Assembly: GCF_020037125.1 (NCBI RefSeq)
Contig: NZ_JAIQDG010000033.1
Location: 59,876-123,875, forward strand
Reading direction: 5' to 3'
Length of the DNA stretch: 64,000 nt
Source: Myxococcus sp. RHSTA-1-4
Lineage (GTDB): Bacteria; Myxococcota; Myxococcia; Myxococcales; Myxococcaceae
A model generated the notes under the pieces. It made no database searches and was not told where the DNA came from. It was given only the letters and a program-made list of their open reading frames with translations. How positions within the stretch are numbered: the first letter of the stretch is position 1; each line of letters opens with the position of its first letter. Below are positions 56,393 through 64,000 of the stretch, piece by piece. The translations under genes and the position numbers were made by a program.

Positions 56393-56980
56393 TCAGGGAA
56401 GGTCTTCCAAGCGGTTGGCGAATAGCGCGGTCAGCAACGTGGGCTGCTCTTTGTGAAGGAAATCCACACGAATATCCGGGAGTGGAACATCCGCCAGCTC
56501 CAGTGGGAACGCGCGATACCCCAGGTGCTGCTCGATGAGCCTCGCCAGCTTGCTCGCATAAGGTCTCTCTGAGTCCTGCGGCACGAAAGAGATTCGTGCG
56601 CGAGCCGGACGCCTCGCAGCCTCCACGGGCTCGGTCGTCACGTAGACCAGGTACACGGGCGCCAGCACGCTGATGGCCCCCACGATGCGCGTGCGTATCC
56701 GTCCACTCCCGGGGCCTGAGGACTCCAGGACCAGGATGCAGTAGAGACAAGCAACCATTCGCGGTTGGATGAACCTCCCTGCGAAATGACTTGGGAATGC
56801 GGCCTGTACCGCTTCGATGAGGGCATCGCACTCCTTCCAGTCCATGGCCCTATCCCAGGCAGCATCCCAGCGTTGGTGAGCAAGCAGGCCCGCGGGGCTC
56901 TCGGCGATGCCGCCGGAATGCGTTGGAGGGTAGAAGGTGCGCGCAATCTGGATGAGCTCAACTTCCATGGAGTGGCTCAT
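56393..56980 (-). CDS. uncharacterised soluble protein of the 2.5-kb insert
   Basis: The 195-residue protein has no signal peptide or certain membrane helix. Recognisable features are a helical N-terminal half (AMDWKECDALIEAVQAAFP) and a hydrophobic beta-strand-rich middle (CLYCILVLESSG, ISVLAPVYLVYVTTEP). Its start overlaps the stop of the gene upstream by four bases. The pair resembles toxin-immunity couples in size and coupling, but no known domain is seen. The stop lies four bases from the left repeat. Confidence 0.65.
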   Translation of the reverse strand: MSHSMEVELIQIARTFYPPTHSGGIAESPAGLLAHQRWDAAWDRAMDWKECDALIEAVQAAFPSHFAGRFIQPRMVACLYCILVLESSGPGSGRIRTRIVGAISVLAPVYLVYVTTEPVEAARRPARARISFVPQDSERPYASKLARLIEQHLGYRAFPLELADVPLPDIRVDFLHKEQPTLLTALFANRLEDLP

Positions 56981-57456
56981 GGCTCACATCCGTCTGAAAT
57001 ACCAAAATGGACGGTCTTCACCCCTTTGGTCATGCATGGCCCCACCCGAGCACCCTTGATCCACTCATTCAGCATTTCCCCATAGAGCGATTTGAAATCG
57101 CCACATAGAACGGCCAGCATTTCTCCCGGACGAGCCTGTGAAAGAATCCTGTAACTGGCGCGATTGGCCAACTCCGCCGCGGTTTGCTGGGCCTCTTCGA
57201 GCGGAATCTCACCTCTCTCTTTATTGAATACCGGCAGGCCCACCTCGAACCTGCAGGCATCGGTCGCACCAGAGTCGCCATCGGTGATACGCCCATGGAT
57301 GCAGACGGCGCGCCACCCATAGGGGTCGGTCTTCCGAGGTTTGACGACGGTCGTGAACTGGAAGTGCTCCGGGCGGATCCGCCCCGTGACGCTCCCCTGA
57401 GCGCATCCCGTAGAGATAGAATCGAACGAGTGTCCGGCCCGAGCCGCTCCCCTCAC
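56977..57456 (-). CDS. uncharacterised protein of the 2.5-kb insert
   Basis: The frame starts at a GTG and gives 159 residues. The body contains EEAQQTAAELANRASYRILS and KGARVGPCMTKGVKTVHFG, with five cysteines in all. The first 30 residues look weak and the true start could be later. It overlaps the next gene by four bases (ATGA), so they are co-translated. Family unknown. Confidence 0.55.
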   Translation of the reverse strand: MRGAARAGHSFDSISTGCAQGSVTGRIRPEHFQFTTVVKPRKTDPYGWRAVCIHGRITDGDSGATDACRFEVGLPVFNKERGEIPLEEAQQTAAELANRASYRILSQARPGEMLAVLCGDFKSLYGEMLNEWIKGARVGPCMTKGVKTVHFGISDGCEP

Positions 57457-57495
57457 GGCAATTCATCCCCCGCGTCGCCCCTGCCCCTTCGCGCC

Positions 57496-58818
57496 ATGGG
57501 CTGCGGCGTGCTTGCCCTCACCCCCGCCTGTGTCGGAGTGCTCCTCTGGCTGCTGCTGCGTACCGGCCCGCTCGTCGAGCGGCTGGTGAGCGAGGCCAAC
57601 GCCTTCGAGGGCGCGGCCCACCCGCGCCCCTCCCACGTTTCCCCGCCCACGCCGGGCACCTTCGCTCACGCCATGGGGCGATTGCTGCCCGAGGCGCTCA
57701 AGCTGCCCGGACCCGTGCCGGATTCCATGTCTGAGCACGAAGGAGGAGACGAAGCCGCTTCCGCGGCCCGGTTCCGCGCCTCGGAAGTACTCCGCGAGCG
57801 TTGCCGCGAGGTGGCCTCCGGCAAGGCTCCTCTCGAGACGATGCCGCCCGCCTGCCGCGAGGCGCTCGAGCAGAGCAGGGAGGTAATGCGCCGTGTCCTG
57901 GCCGCGACCCACGCGGAGGTAGGCGGGCTTCCCGCGGGGGCCGGCAGCCTGAGCCGATGGTCGTCCTCATTCCAGAAGAGCGGCATGCATGCGCTGGGAT
58001 ATGTGGTGGAGCTGGCCTCGCTGGAGTCGCGACTGCTCCTGGCTGAGGGACGGCCCGAGCAGGCCGTGGATACCTGCCTGGATGCGCTGGCGCTGAGCCG
58101 GGAGCTGAGCCTTGGGGGCGCGCTGTACGGCGGCGTGCTCTCCGCCAACAGCCAGGAGGCCGCCTACCGTCCCTGCGCGGCTGCCCTGAATGCGGTGCCC
58201 CTGGAGCCCAAACGTCAAGCGCTGGCGCGGCTTCAGCGACTGAGGGAGGGGCTTCCCCCCCTCTCCTCCCTGCTGCGCGAGGAATCCGTCTTCCACCAAC
58301 TGGCGACCTTTGGTCCGGACCTCCTCCCACCCGAGGCGCTCCCCCGGCTGCCTTCCTCGGGACGAGCGCTCATCGAGTCCCAGGGAGGGTGGTGCTACTT
58401 CCCGGCCCGAATCGGCCACCCGCTGGTGCGACGGTACGTCTGGCGGCGCAATGTCTCCGTGTTCGACGCCATGGTCCCCCTGGCGGACCTGCCGCCCAGC
58501 GAGCGCCAGCGAGCCTTCGCCCACATCGATGCCAGCCATTCGCTGCTCGCCGGCTACCCAGGAACGGTGCGCGCCCTGAAGTATCACCACGAGCTTTCTC
58601 TCCTCGACTCACAGCGACTCCAGGCCGCCGCGCTCGTCGCGCTCGTGCAGATGGATGTGGCTCGCGCCGCGCAGGGCCGCTGGCCTACCGAGCTGCCACC
58701 CGATACAGCGCCAGGGCTGCGGCTGGAGGTCGTCAGCGGCCAGGAGGCTCGAATCACCCCCAGTGACGAGGCGCTGGCCGGGAACGCGCTGTCCCTGACC
58801 GCCGACAGCGCGCCCTGA
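57496..58818 (+). CDS. membrane-anchored protein of unknown function
   Basis: From MGCGVLALTPACVGVLLWLLL the protein has about 440 residues: an N-terminal membrane helix and a long helical, TPR-like exported part (YVVELASLESRLLLAEGRPE, QAVDTCLDALALSREL, AALNAVPLEPKRQALARLQ). An in-frame GTG at 57430 would extend it. It has no homolog I can name, though proteins of this build are frequent in myxobacteria. It is divergent from the two minus-strand genes of the insert. Confidence 0.7.
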   Translation: MGCGVLALTPACVGVLLWLLLRTGPLVERLVSEANAFEGAAHPRPSHVSPPTPGTFAHAMGRLLPEALKLPGPVPDSMSEHEGGDEAASAARFRASEVLRERCREVASGKAPLETMPPACREALEQSREVMRRVLAATHAEVGGLPAGAGSLSRWSSSFQKSGMHALGYVVELASLESRLLLAEGRPEQAVDTCLDALALSRELSLGGALYGGVLSANSQEAAYRPCAAALNAVPLEPKRQALARLQRLREGLPPLSSLLREESVFHQLATFGPDLLPPEALPRLPSSGRALIESQGGWCYFPARIGHPLVRRYVWRRNVSVFDAMVPLADLPPSERQRAFAHIDASHSLLAGYPGTVRALKYHHELSLLDSQRLQAAALVALVQMDVARAAQGRWPTELPPDTAPGLRLEVVSGQEARITPSDEALAGNALSLTADSAP

Positions 58819-58863
58819 GCATCCTCGCACCACACCCCCTGTGAACGCCGCGAGCAGAGGTGA

Positions 58864-58937
58864 GGCACACGGGTGCGGCTGACCTGGACAACCGCCCCCG
58901 CCGCGCGGAGAGTCGCGGCATGACGCTGAGACCCATC
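58864..58937. repeat. 74-bp direct repeat, right copy
   Basis: This copy contains the working fhs start (ATG at 58920). The left copy is 2,549 bases upstream. Confidence 0.9.
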
Positions 58938-60575
58938 CAAGAAGTAGGCGCCGAGCTGGGCCTGTCCCCCGAACACGTGCTCCCCTGGGGCACCCACCGC
59001 GCCAAGGTGTCGCTGGACGCGCTCGCGAAGCAGGGCGGCAAGCAGGGCCGCCTCGTCCTCGTGTCCGCCATCAACCCCACGCCTCCGGGCGAGGGGAAGA
59101 CCACCATGTCCGTCGCCCTCGCCATGGGCCTGCGCAAGCGCGGGCGCCGCGCGGTGGCCGCCCTGCGCGAGCCGTCGCTCGGCCCCGTCTTCGGCGTGAA
59201 GGGCGGTGGCACCGGTGGCGGACAGGCCAGCCTGGAGCCCGCGGCCGACATCAACCTCCACTTCACCGGCGACCTGCACGCGATTACCACCGCGAACAAC
59301 CTGCTCGCGGCGCTGGTGGACAACGCCGTGTACTACGGCCATCCGGTGGCCATCGACTCCACGCGCGTGCGCTGGCGGCGCGCCATGGACATGAACGACC
59401 GGTTCCTCCGCAACGTCATCGTCGGCCTGGGTGGCAAGGCGCACGGCGTGCCGCGCGAGGCCGCGTTCGACATCACCGCCGCCAGCGAGGTGATGGCCAT
59501 CCTCGCGCTGGCCGAGGGCCTCAAGGACCTGGAGGCCCGGCTGGGCCGCATCGTCGTGGGCCTCTCCCCGGACGGCAAGCCGGTGCGCGCCAGGGACGTG
59601 GACGCGGCGCCGTCCATGGTGGCGCTGCTCAAGGACGCGCTGATGCCCAACCTCGCGCAGACGCGCGAGGGCGGCCCGGCGCTGGTGCACGCGGGCCCCT
59701 TCGGCAACATCGCGCACGGGTGCAGCTCCGTGCTGGGCACGCGGATGGGACTGGCGTACGCGGACGAGGTGGTGACCGAGGCCGGCTTCGGCTTCGACCT
59801 GGGCGCGGAGAAGTTCCTCGACATCAAGTGCCGGAGCGCGGGCCTGTGGCCCCGGGGCGTGGTGCTGGTGGTGACGCTGCGCGCGCTGAAGCACCACGGC
59901 GGAGCGGCGGCCGACCGGGTGGCGGAGCCGAACCGCGAGGCGCTCGTGCGCGGCTTCGCGCACCTGGAGAAGCACCTGGAGTCGGTGGCCGCCTTCGGCC
60001 TGCCGGCCGTGCTGTGCGTCAACCAGTTCCCGCAGGACACGGAGGCGGAGCTGGACGAGCTGCGCGCCTTCGGCAAGGCGCGCGGCGTGGAGATGGCCGT
60101 GTGCGAGGGCTTCTCGCGCGGCGGCGACGGCTCGCTGGAGCTGGCGGACCGCGTGCTGGAGATGCTGGACCGGACCGACGCCGCCCCGCCCCGCCCGCGC
60201 TTCCTCTACGAGCTGTCCCAGTCTCCCGAGGAGAAGGTGCGCGCGATTGCCCGCACCGTGTACGGCGCGGACGACGTGGCCTTCACCGCGGGGGCGCAGA
60301 AGGACCTGCGGATGGTGCGCGACCTGGGCGGCGCGGAGCTGCCGGTGTGCATGGCGAAGACGCACCTGTCGCTCTCGGATGACCCGACGAAGCAGGGACG
60401 GCCGAAGGGCTTCACGCTCACCGTGCGCGAGGTTCGGCTGTCCGCGGGCGCGGGCTTCATGGTGGCGCTCACCGGCGAAATCCTCACCATGCCCGGCCTG
60501 CCTCGCGAGCCGGCGGCCCGCCGCGTCACCGTCCACGACGACGGCCGAGTCACCGGGTTGATGCAGGGCGAATGA
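58920..60575 (+). CDS. fhs: formate--tetrahydrofolate ligase
   Basis: The 551-residue enzyme has normal family length and the ATP site NPTPPGEGKTTMSVALA near residue 60, followed by REPSLGPVFGVKGGGTGGG, INLHFTGD and MNDRFLRNVI, all typical. It makes 10-formyl-THF from formate, ATP and THF in the cytoplasm, feeding purine and one-carbon metabolism. The ATG 58920 lies in the right 74-bp repeat; its 5' flank was duplicated by the insertion upstream. Confidence 0.95.
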   Translation: MTLRPIQEVGAELGLSPEHVLPWGTHRAKVSLDALAKQGGKQGRLVLVSAINPTPPGEGKTTMSVALAMGLRKRGRRAVAALREPSLGPVFGVKGGGTGGGQASLEPAADINLHFTGDLHAITTANNLLAALVDNAVYYGHPVAIDSTRVRWRRAMDMNDRFLRNVIVGLGGKAHGVPREAAFDITAASEVMAILALAEGLKDLEARLGRIVVGLSPDGKPVRARDVDAAPSMVALLKDALMPNLAQTREGGPALVHAGPFGNIAHGCSSVLGTRMGLAYADEVVTEAGFGFDLGAEKFLDIKCRSAGLWPRGVVLVVTLRALKHHGGAAADRVAEPNREALVRGFAHLEKHLESVAAFGLPAVLCVNQFPQDTEAELDELRAFGKARGVEMAVCEGFSRGGDGSLELADRVLEMLDRTDAAPPRPRFLYELSQSPEEKVRAIARTVYGADDVAFTAGAQKDLRMVRDLGGAELPVCMAKTHLSLSDDPTKQGRPKGFTLTVREVRLSAGAGFMVALTGEILTMPGLPREPAARRVTVHDDGRVTGLMQGE

Positions 60576-60604
60576 CAGGGAAGACCTCAGGGAGGGAGTC
60601 AGCC

Positions 60605-61696
60605 ATGAAGCAACAGCTCGCGGGAGCCATCCTCGTGTCACTGGTCACCACGGCCTGCGCCGGTCCCGGCGCCACCGCTCGCACGCCGTCGCCGGAAGAG
60701 GCCGCCGCCTCCACGGCGAAGGCGGCACTGTCACCCGCCGAGGCGCGCGAGTCGCTGCGCGCCGCCGACGCCGCCATGGCCGACGCCATGGCGAAGAAGG
60801 GCTCCGCGGAGGGCATCGCCTCGTCCGCCGCCGAGGATGCGCTGTTGCTGCTGGATGGCCACTACGCGCTGCGCGGCCCCGACGCCATTCGCGCGCGGCT
60901 CTCCGCCGAGCCGCTGGAGCGGGACGGTGTCCTGAGCGCGGAGGCCCTGGTCTGGGACGTGAGCGCGGACGGGCGGATGGGGTACACGGTGGGCCACGTG
61001 CTGCTCGACTCGACCGTGTCCGCCGCTCCCGGTGGAACGGGCATGGAGGGAGCGACGGGCTCCTCCCCGGCCACGGCCGCGCCCTCCGCGGCTGGCGCAT
61101 CCTCCGCACCGGCTGCGCCTCCCCGGCTGAAGCCCGGCAAGCGCTACCAGCGCTACCTCGCGGTCTGGACGCGGACGGCGGAGGGCCCGTGGCGGCTCGC
61201 CGCCGCCGTGTATGGCCGCTCCCCGGGTCCTCTCAAGGTGCCGCCCGCGTTCTCGGTGGCCTCCACCGGTACGCCTCCAGCCACGCCGGCGGCCCCCGCG
61301 GACGTGCTCGCCGAGGCGTTCGCCGCCGACTCCACCTTCTCCGGCCAGTCCGTGCGGGAGGGCATGGGCGTCGCCTTCGGCGCCTGGGCCGCTCCGAACG
61401 TCGTGATTCCCAGCGGCCCCAGCGGCTTCTTCGGCCAGGAGGCCGTCGCGAGCGGCTACGCGCCCTTCACCCGCGAGAAGGTGGACCTGCGCTGGGAGCC
61501 CCGGCTCGGCGGCGCCGCCAGTTCGGGGGACATGGCCTATACCGTGGGCCGCGCCGTCTCCGTCTCACCCGGCCCGGACGGCAAGCCCACCACCGATTAC
61601 CTCAAGTATCTCTCCGTCTGGCGCAGGCAGCCTGATGGGCAGTGGCGCTACGTGGCCGACAGCGGCAACGGCAACCCGGGCCCGGACGGCCCCTGA
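60605..61696 (+). CDS. lipoprotein with two SnoaL-like (DUF4440-type) domains
   Basis: The start MKQQLAGAILVSLVTTAC has GGGAGGG upstream and a lipobox. The 363-residue protein carries two copies of a SnoaL/DUF4440-like domain: the first at about 45-205 (RESLRAADAAMADAMAKKG, YLAVWTRTAEGPWRLAAA), the second at 230-355 (LAEAFAADSTFSGQSV, YLSVWRRQPDGQWRYVADSG). A Pro/Ala-rich low-complexity insert splits the first domain. It is an exported protein of unknown ligand, 29 bases after fhs. Confidence 0.8.
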   Translation: MKQQLAGAILVSLVTTACAGPGATARTPSPEEAAASTAKAALSPAEARESLRAADAAMADAMAKKGSAEGIASSAAEDALLLLDGHYALRGPDAIRARLSAEPLERDGVLSAEALVWDVSADGRMGYTVGHVLLDSTVSAAPGGTGMEGATGSSPATAAPSAAGASSAPAAPPRLKPGKRYQRYLAVWTRTAEGPWRLAAAVYGRSPGPLKVPPAFSVASTGTPPATPAAPADVLAEAFAADSTFSGQSVREGMGVAFGAWAAPNVVIPSGPSGFFGQEAVASGYAPFTREKVDLRWEPRLGGAASSGDMAYTVGRAVSVSPGPDGKPTTDYLKYLSVWRRQPDGQWRYVADSGNGNPGPDGP

Positions 61697-61926
61697 GCCC
61701 GAGCAGCGGCCCCTCTCGGCCCTGCCTCCACGGCTCATTCATGACGCGATGGGGAATCGCCCAAGGACAGGCGCCGCCCGGCGGTGCCTGGGCCATGACG
61801 GCCCATCGAGGCGACAAGGGCCTGGCGGGCCAGGTGGAATGGACGCTCCATTCCGGGCATGGGCGGCCCGGGGCTGGCCTGGCGGGGGCCGTGCCCTGGG
61901 AGACAGGGGCTGGAATACCCTCGGGC

Positions 61927-61950
61927 TCCGCGTCCTGAATCAGACGCGGA
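61927..61950 (-). terminator. small hairpin at the end of the chemotaxis receptor gene
   Basis: TCCGCGTC (61927-61934) and GACGCGGA (61943-61950) form a perfect 8-bp stem with an 8-base loop. The stem overlaps the last codons and stop of the receptor gene. Confidence 0.4.
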
Positions 61951-63541
61951 ACGCGGTGGACAGCTCGGTGAGCTGACCGAGCGAGGTGTTGATCTGCGTC
62001 ACCGCCTCCTCGGCGGTCATGGTCGCGGTGACGACGTCCGCCATCATCGACGACAGCTGCGTCATCACCTCGGTCATCTGCGCGATGCCGGCGTTCTGCT
62101 GGGTGACGGAGGCGACAATCTGCCGGGCGGCCTGGCTGCTCTCCTGCACCACCGTGGTGATTTCCTTCAGCGTGTTCGCCGAGGCGAGCACCTGCTCGAT
62201 GCCCTCCTCCATCTTCTGGCTGTCCCCCTCCGCGATGGAGACCGTCTGGCGGATGGCCTGATTGATTTCGAGGAGAATCTTCCCGATGCGCTGCGTGCTC
62301 TGCAGCGACTGGCCGCTCAGCGAGCGCATCTCGCGCGCCACCACCGCGAAGCCCCGGCCCTCCTCGCCCGCGCGCGCGGCTTCAATCGCCGCGTTCAGCG
62401 CCAGCACGTTGGACTGGTCCGCCAGGTCCTTCACGCTGCTGATGATTTCACCCGCGTGCACCGCCTGCTCGCTGAGGTGCCCGATGCTGCCCACCAGCGC
62501 GCCCACCCGCTGGCGGATCTGCTGGAGGCCCTCGGCGCTCTTCTCAATCGACTGCTGGCCGGAAGCGCTGAACGCGTCCGCCTGCGCCGCCACCTTCAGC
62601 ACCATCTCCGCGCGGCTGGCGGCCATGCTGGACGTCTGCGCGATTTCGGCGATGGTGGTGCTCGCCTCGGTGAGGCTGCGGGACTGGTTGGTGAGGAAGT
62701 TGACCTGCTCCTGGCTGGCCTGCGTCAGCCGCCCGGCCGCAGCCGACAGGTCCGCCACCACCGCGGAGATGGTGCTCGGCACGTTGCGCAGCCGCGTCAC
62801 CATCACCTGGAAGCCGCGCGCCAGCTCGCCCACCTCGTCCTGCGACGCCGTGTCGATGGGCTGCGTCAGGTCGCCCTCCTGGGCGATGCGCGTGGCCACC
62901 GCGGTCAGCTTCGCCAGCGGCACCGTCACCTCGCGGTGCACCCAGAGCGCCAGCCCCACCGTCAGGGCGATGCCCAGCAGCACCAGCACGATGACCAGCA
63001 CCTGCATGGTGAGGTGCAGCCCCTTCACCTCGTCATAGGAGACGGCGATGTTCCGGGCATCCTCCTCCGCCGCCTGCTTCAGCGCCGCGTTCAGCGCCTG
63101 GAAGGATGACTCCAGCCGGGTGCGCGCGGCCTCCGCCTGTGCATCCCCCTTCACCGCGAGCGCCAGCGCCTCCTCGGCGTTCTTCCAGTACGTGGCGAGC
63201 TCGCCCTCGAGTGTGTCCGTCCGCGCCACATTGGCACCCGGCACGACCCGCGCGGCGTCGAGCTTCGCCTCCAGCTCCTTCACCTCGGCGCGCAGCGGCT
63301 CCAGCCCGCCTTCCGCCTTGCGCGTCACCTCGGCCATCACGCTCCGGTGCAGCCCCGGGTAGCGGAGGTGCAGCTCCCGGCTCAGCTCGATGGTGGGCAC
63401 GTGCGAGGAGTTGATGCGCTCGTACACGCGGCCGGCCAGCAGGCCCAGCGTCACGAAGGCCACGAGGATGGCCACCAGGAACACCCCGGCCACCGCGGGC
63501 ACCACCATCATCTTCTGCATCAGCTTCAGCTTCAGACGCAC
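61940..63541 (-). CDS. methyl-accepting chemotaxis protein
   Basis: The 533-residue receptor has an N-terminal helix (VVPAVAGVFLVAILVAFVTLG), a helical periplasmic domain (about 37-180), a second helix (LTMQVLVIVLVLLGIALTV), HAMP (to about 260) and a cytoplasmic signalling domain with the hairpin tip DQSNVLALNAAIEAARAGE and EGRGFAVVAREMRSLS. The start is a GTG with GGGAGGG upstream. No cheA/cheW lies in the window. The ligand is unknown; the receptor could serve gliding chemotaxis or another Che-like system. Confidence 0.93.
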   Translation of the reverse strand: MRLKLKLMQKMMVVPAVAGVFLVAILVAFVTLGLLAGRVYERINSSHVPTIELSRELHLRYPGLHRSVMAEVTRKAEGGLEPLRAEVKELEAKLDAARVVPGANVARTDTLEGELATYWKNAEEALALAVKGDAQAEAARTRLESSFQALNAALKQAAEEDARNIAVSYDEVKGLHLTMQVLVIVLVLLGIALTVGLALWVHREVTVPLAKLTAVATRIAQEGDLTQPIDTASQDEVGELARGFQVMVTRLRNVPSTISAVVADLSAAAGRLTQASQEQVNFLTNQSRSLTEASTTIAEIAQTSSMAASRAEMVLKVAAQADAFSASGQQSIEKSAEGLQQIRQRVGALVGSIGHLSEQAVHAGEIISSVKDLADQSNVLALNAAIEAARAGEEGRGFAVVAREMRSLSGQSLQSTQRIGKILLEINQAIRQTVSIAEGDSQKMEEGIEQVLASANTLKEITTVVQESSQAARQIVASVTQQNAGIAQMTEVMTQLSSMMADVVTATMTAEEAVTQINTSLGQLTELSTAFRV

Positions 63542-64000
63542 CGGGCGCCCTCCCTACCGTGAGCGGACCCCGAGCCCTCCGGACGCCCGCCGCGCATGGC
63601 GCTCAGCGTCCGGAAATTGAAGCGCGGCCCGGAGCAGGGCCTGCTGCGCCAACACATGTCGCCTTCCTTCCGCGGGCCCCTGGAGGAGCCCCCCGATGCT
63701 CGGGCGGGACCGCTGATCCGCCGCGGGGCGCAGGATAGCGGACTGCGCACGTACTGCTAAGCCCCACATCTCCCACCTGGCTGGAATGCCGCAAGAGGAG
63801 GAGGAGCCATGGGTGGATACCGACACCTCCCCCTGGTGCGATCATCCGAGCGCCCTGGGAGCCCGGACTCCATGTAGGTCTTCCCGAGCAGCCGGGACGT
63901 GTCGCGGCCCACGACGCGCGCGACTAGGAGCGTGTTGGAGTAACGGCAAGAACCTACTTGAGGCGTAGGCAAGGGCGTGATGCGCTTGCCTACCCATGAG
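63542..64000. other. right edge without a confident gene
   Basis: The 459 bases upstream of the receptor gene hold only short frames without ribosome sites. The far end has the hairpin listed separately. Confidence 0.4.
63965..63993. terminator. hairpin near the right edge
   Basis: GTAGGCAAG (63965-63973) and CTTGCCTAC (63985-63993) pair perfectly around 11 bases. It may end the gene lying beyond the window. Confidence 0.45.

Noticed and set aside
56315..58937. IS element or transposon between the 74-bp repeats
   Set aside because: There is no transposase gene or terminal inverted repeat, and target duplications of 74 bases are not expected of IS elements.

Overview
The window is high-GC DNA with the gene content of a predatory delta-proteobacterium of the Myxococcaceae (Myxococcus, Corallococcus or Pyxidicoccus-like). 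The clues are many lipoproteins, multi-domain histidine kinases, a sigma-54 enhancer-binding protein, a sterol-desaturase-like enzyme, and above all SitA-type lipoprotein toxins with Imm11-type immunity proteins, which are typical of myxobacterial kin discrimination. I saw no rRNA, tRNA, CRISPR array or transposase gene.

Layout. 0.4-7 kb: a divergent Lgt-family membrane protein, a methyltransferase, an ECF41-type sigma factor in one operon with a phytoene-desaturase-like oxidoreductase, a TfoX C-terminal-domain protein, an alpha/beta hydrolase lipoprotein and a DMT exporter. 7.2-17.7 kb: a GT2 glycosyltransferase converges on a six-gene minus-strand operon (TetR regulator, polytopic protein, small protein, GMC oxidoreductase, SDR, second polytopic paralog). 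Divergent from it are a Tat-exported hydrolase and an outer-membrane barrel. 17.7-30.4 kb: a GreA-like protein, three large histidine kinases, a VWA protein with a membrane partner, a basic histone-like protein, a sterol-desaturase-family protein and a small lipoprotein. 30.7-34 kb: a lipoprotein, a DUF885 lipoprotein and a bacterial GRAS-family protein.

34.5-46.9 kb is an accessory island. A complete type I restriction-modification operon (hsdM-hsdS-hsdR, minus strand) sits between two SitA-like toxin/immunity loci on the plus strand. The left pair is intact. The right toxin is broken by one in-frame TAG that aligns with a Trp codon of the intact toxin. It is followed by two immunity genes about 81% identical, and the 3' tail of a lost toxin gene lies just before the second one. 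A broken lipoprotein gene lies further upstream.

47-56 kb: a Cys-rich lipoprotein and an AsmA-like protein, then a coherent sulfide-oxidation regulon: type II sulfide:quinone oxidoreductase, sigma-54 activator, persulfide-dioxygenase-type MBL protein, rhodanese and TauE/SafE permease. The quinone oxidoreductase and dioxygenase genes each have a -24/-12 promoter with matching TGTTTCA-type repeats whose proximal edge lies 42 bp upstream of the -24 GG. 56-64 kb: remnants of a histidine kinase, a roughly 2.5-kb insert bracketed by 74-bp direct repeats (72/74 identical) that duplicate the start region of fhs, then intact fhs, a SnoaL-like lipoprotein and a methyl-accepting chemotaxis protein.
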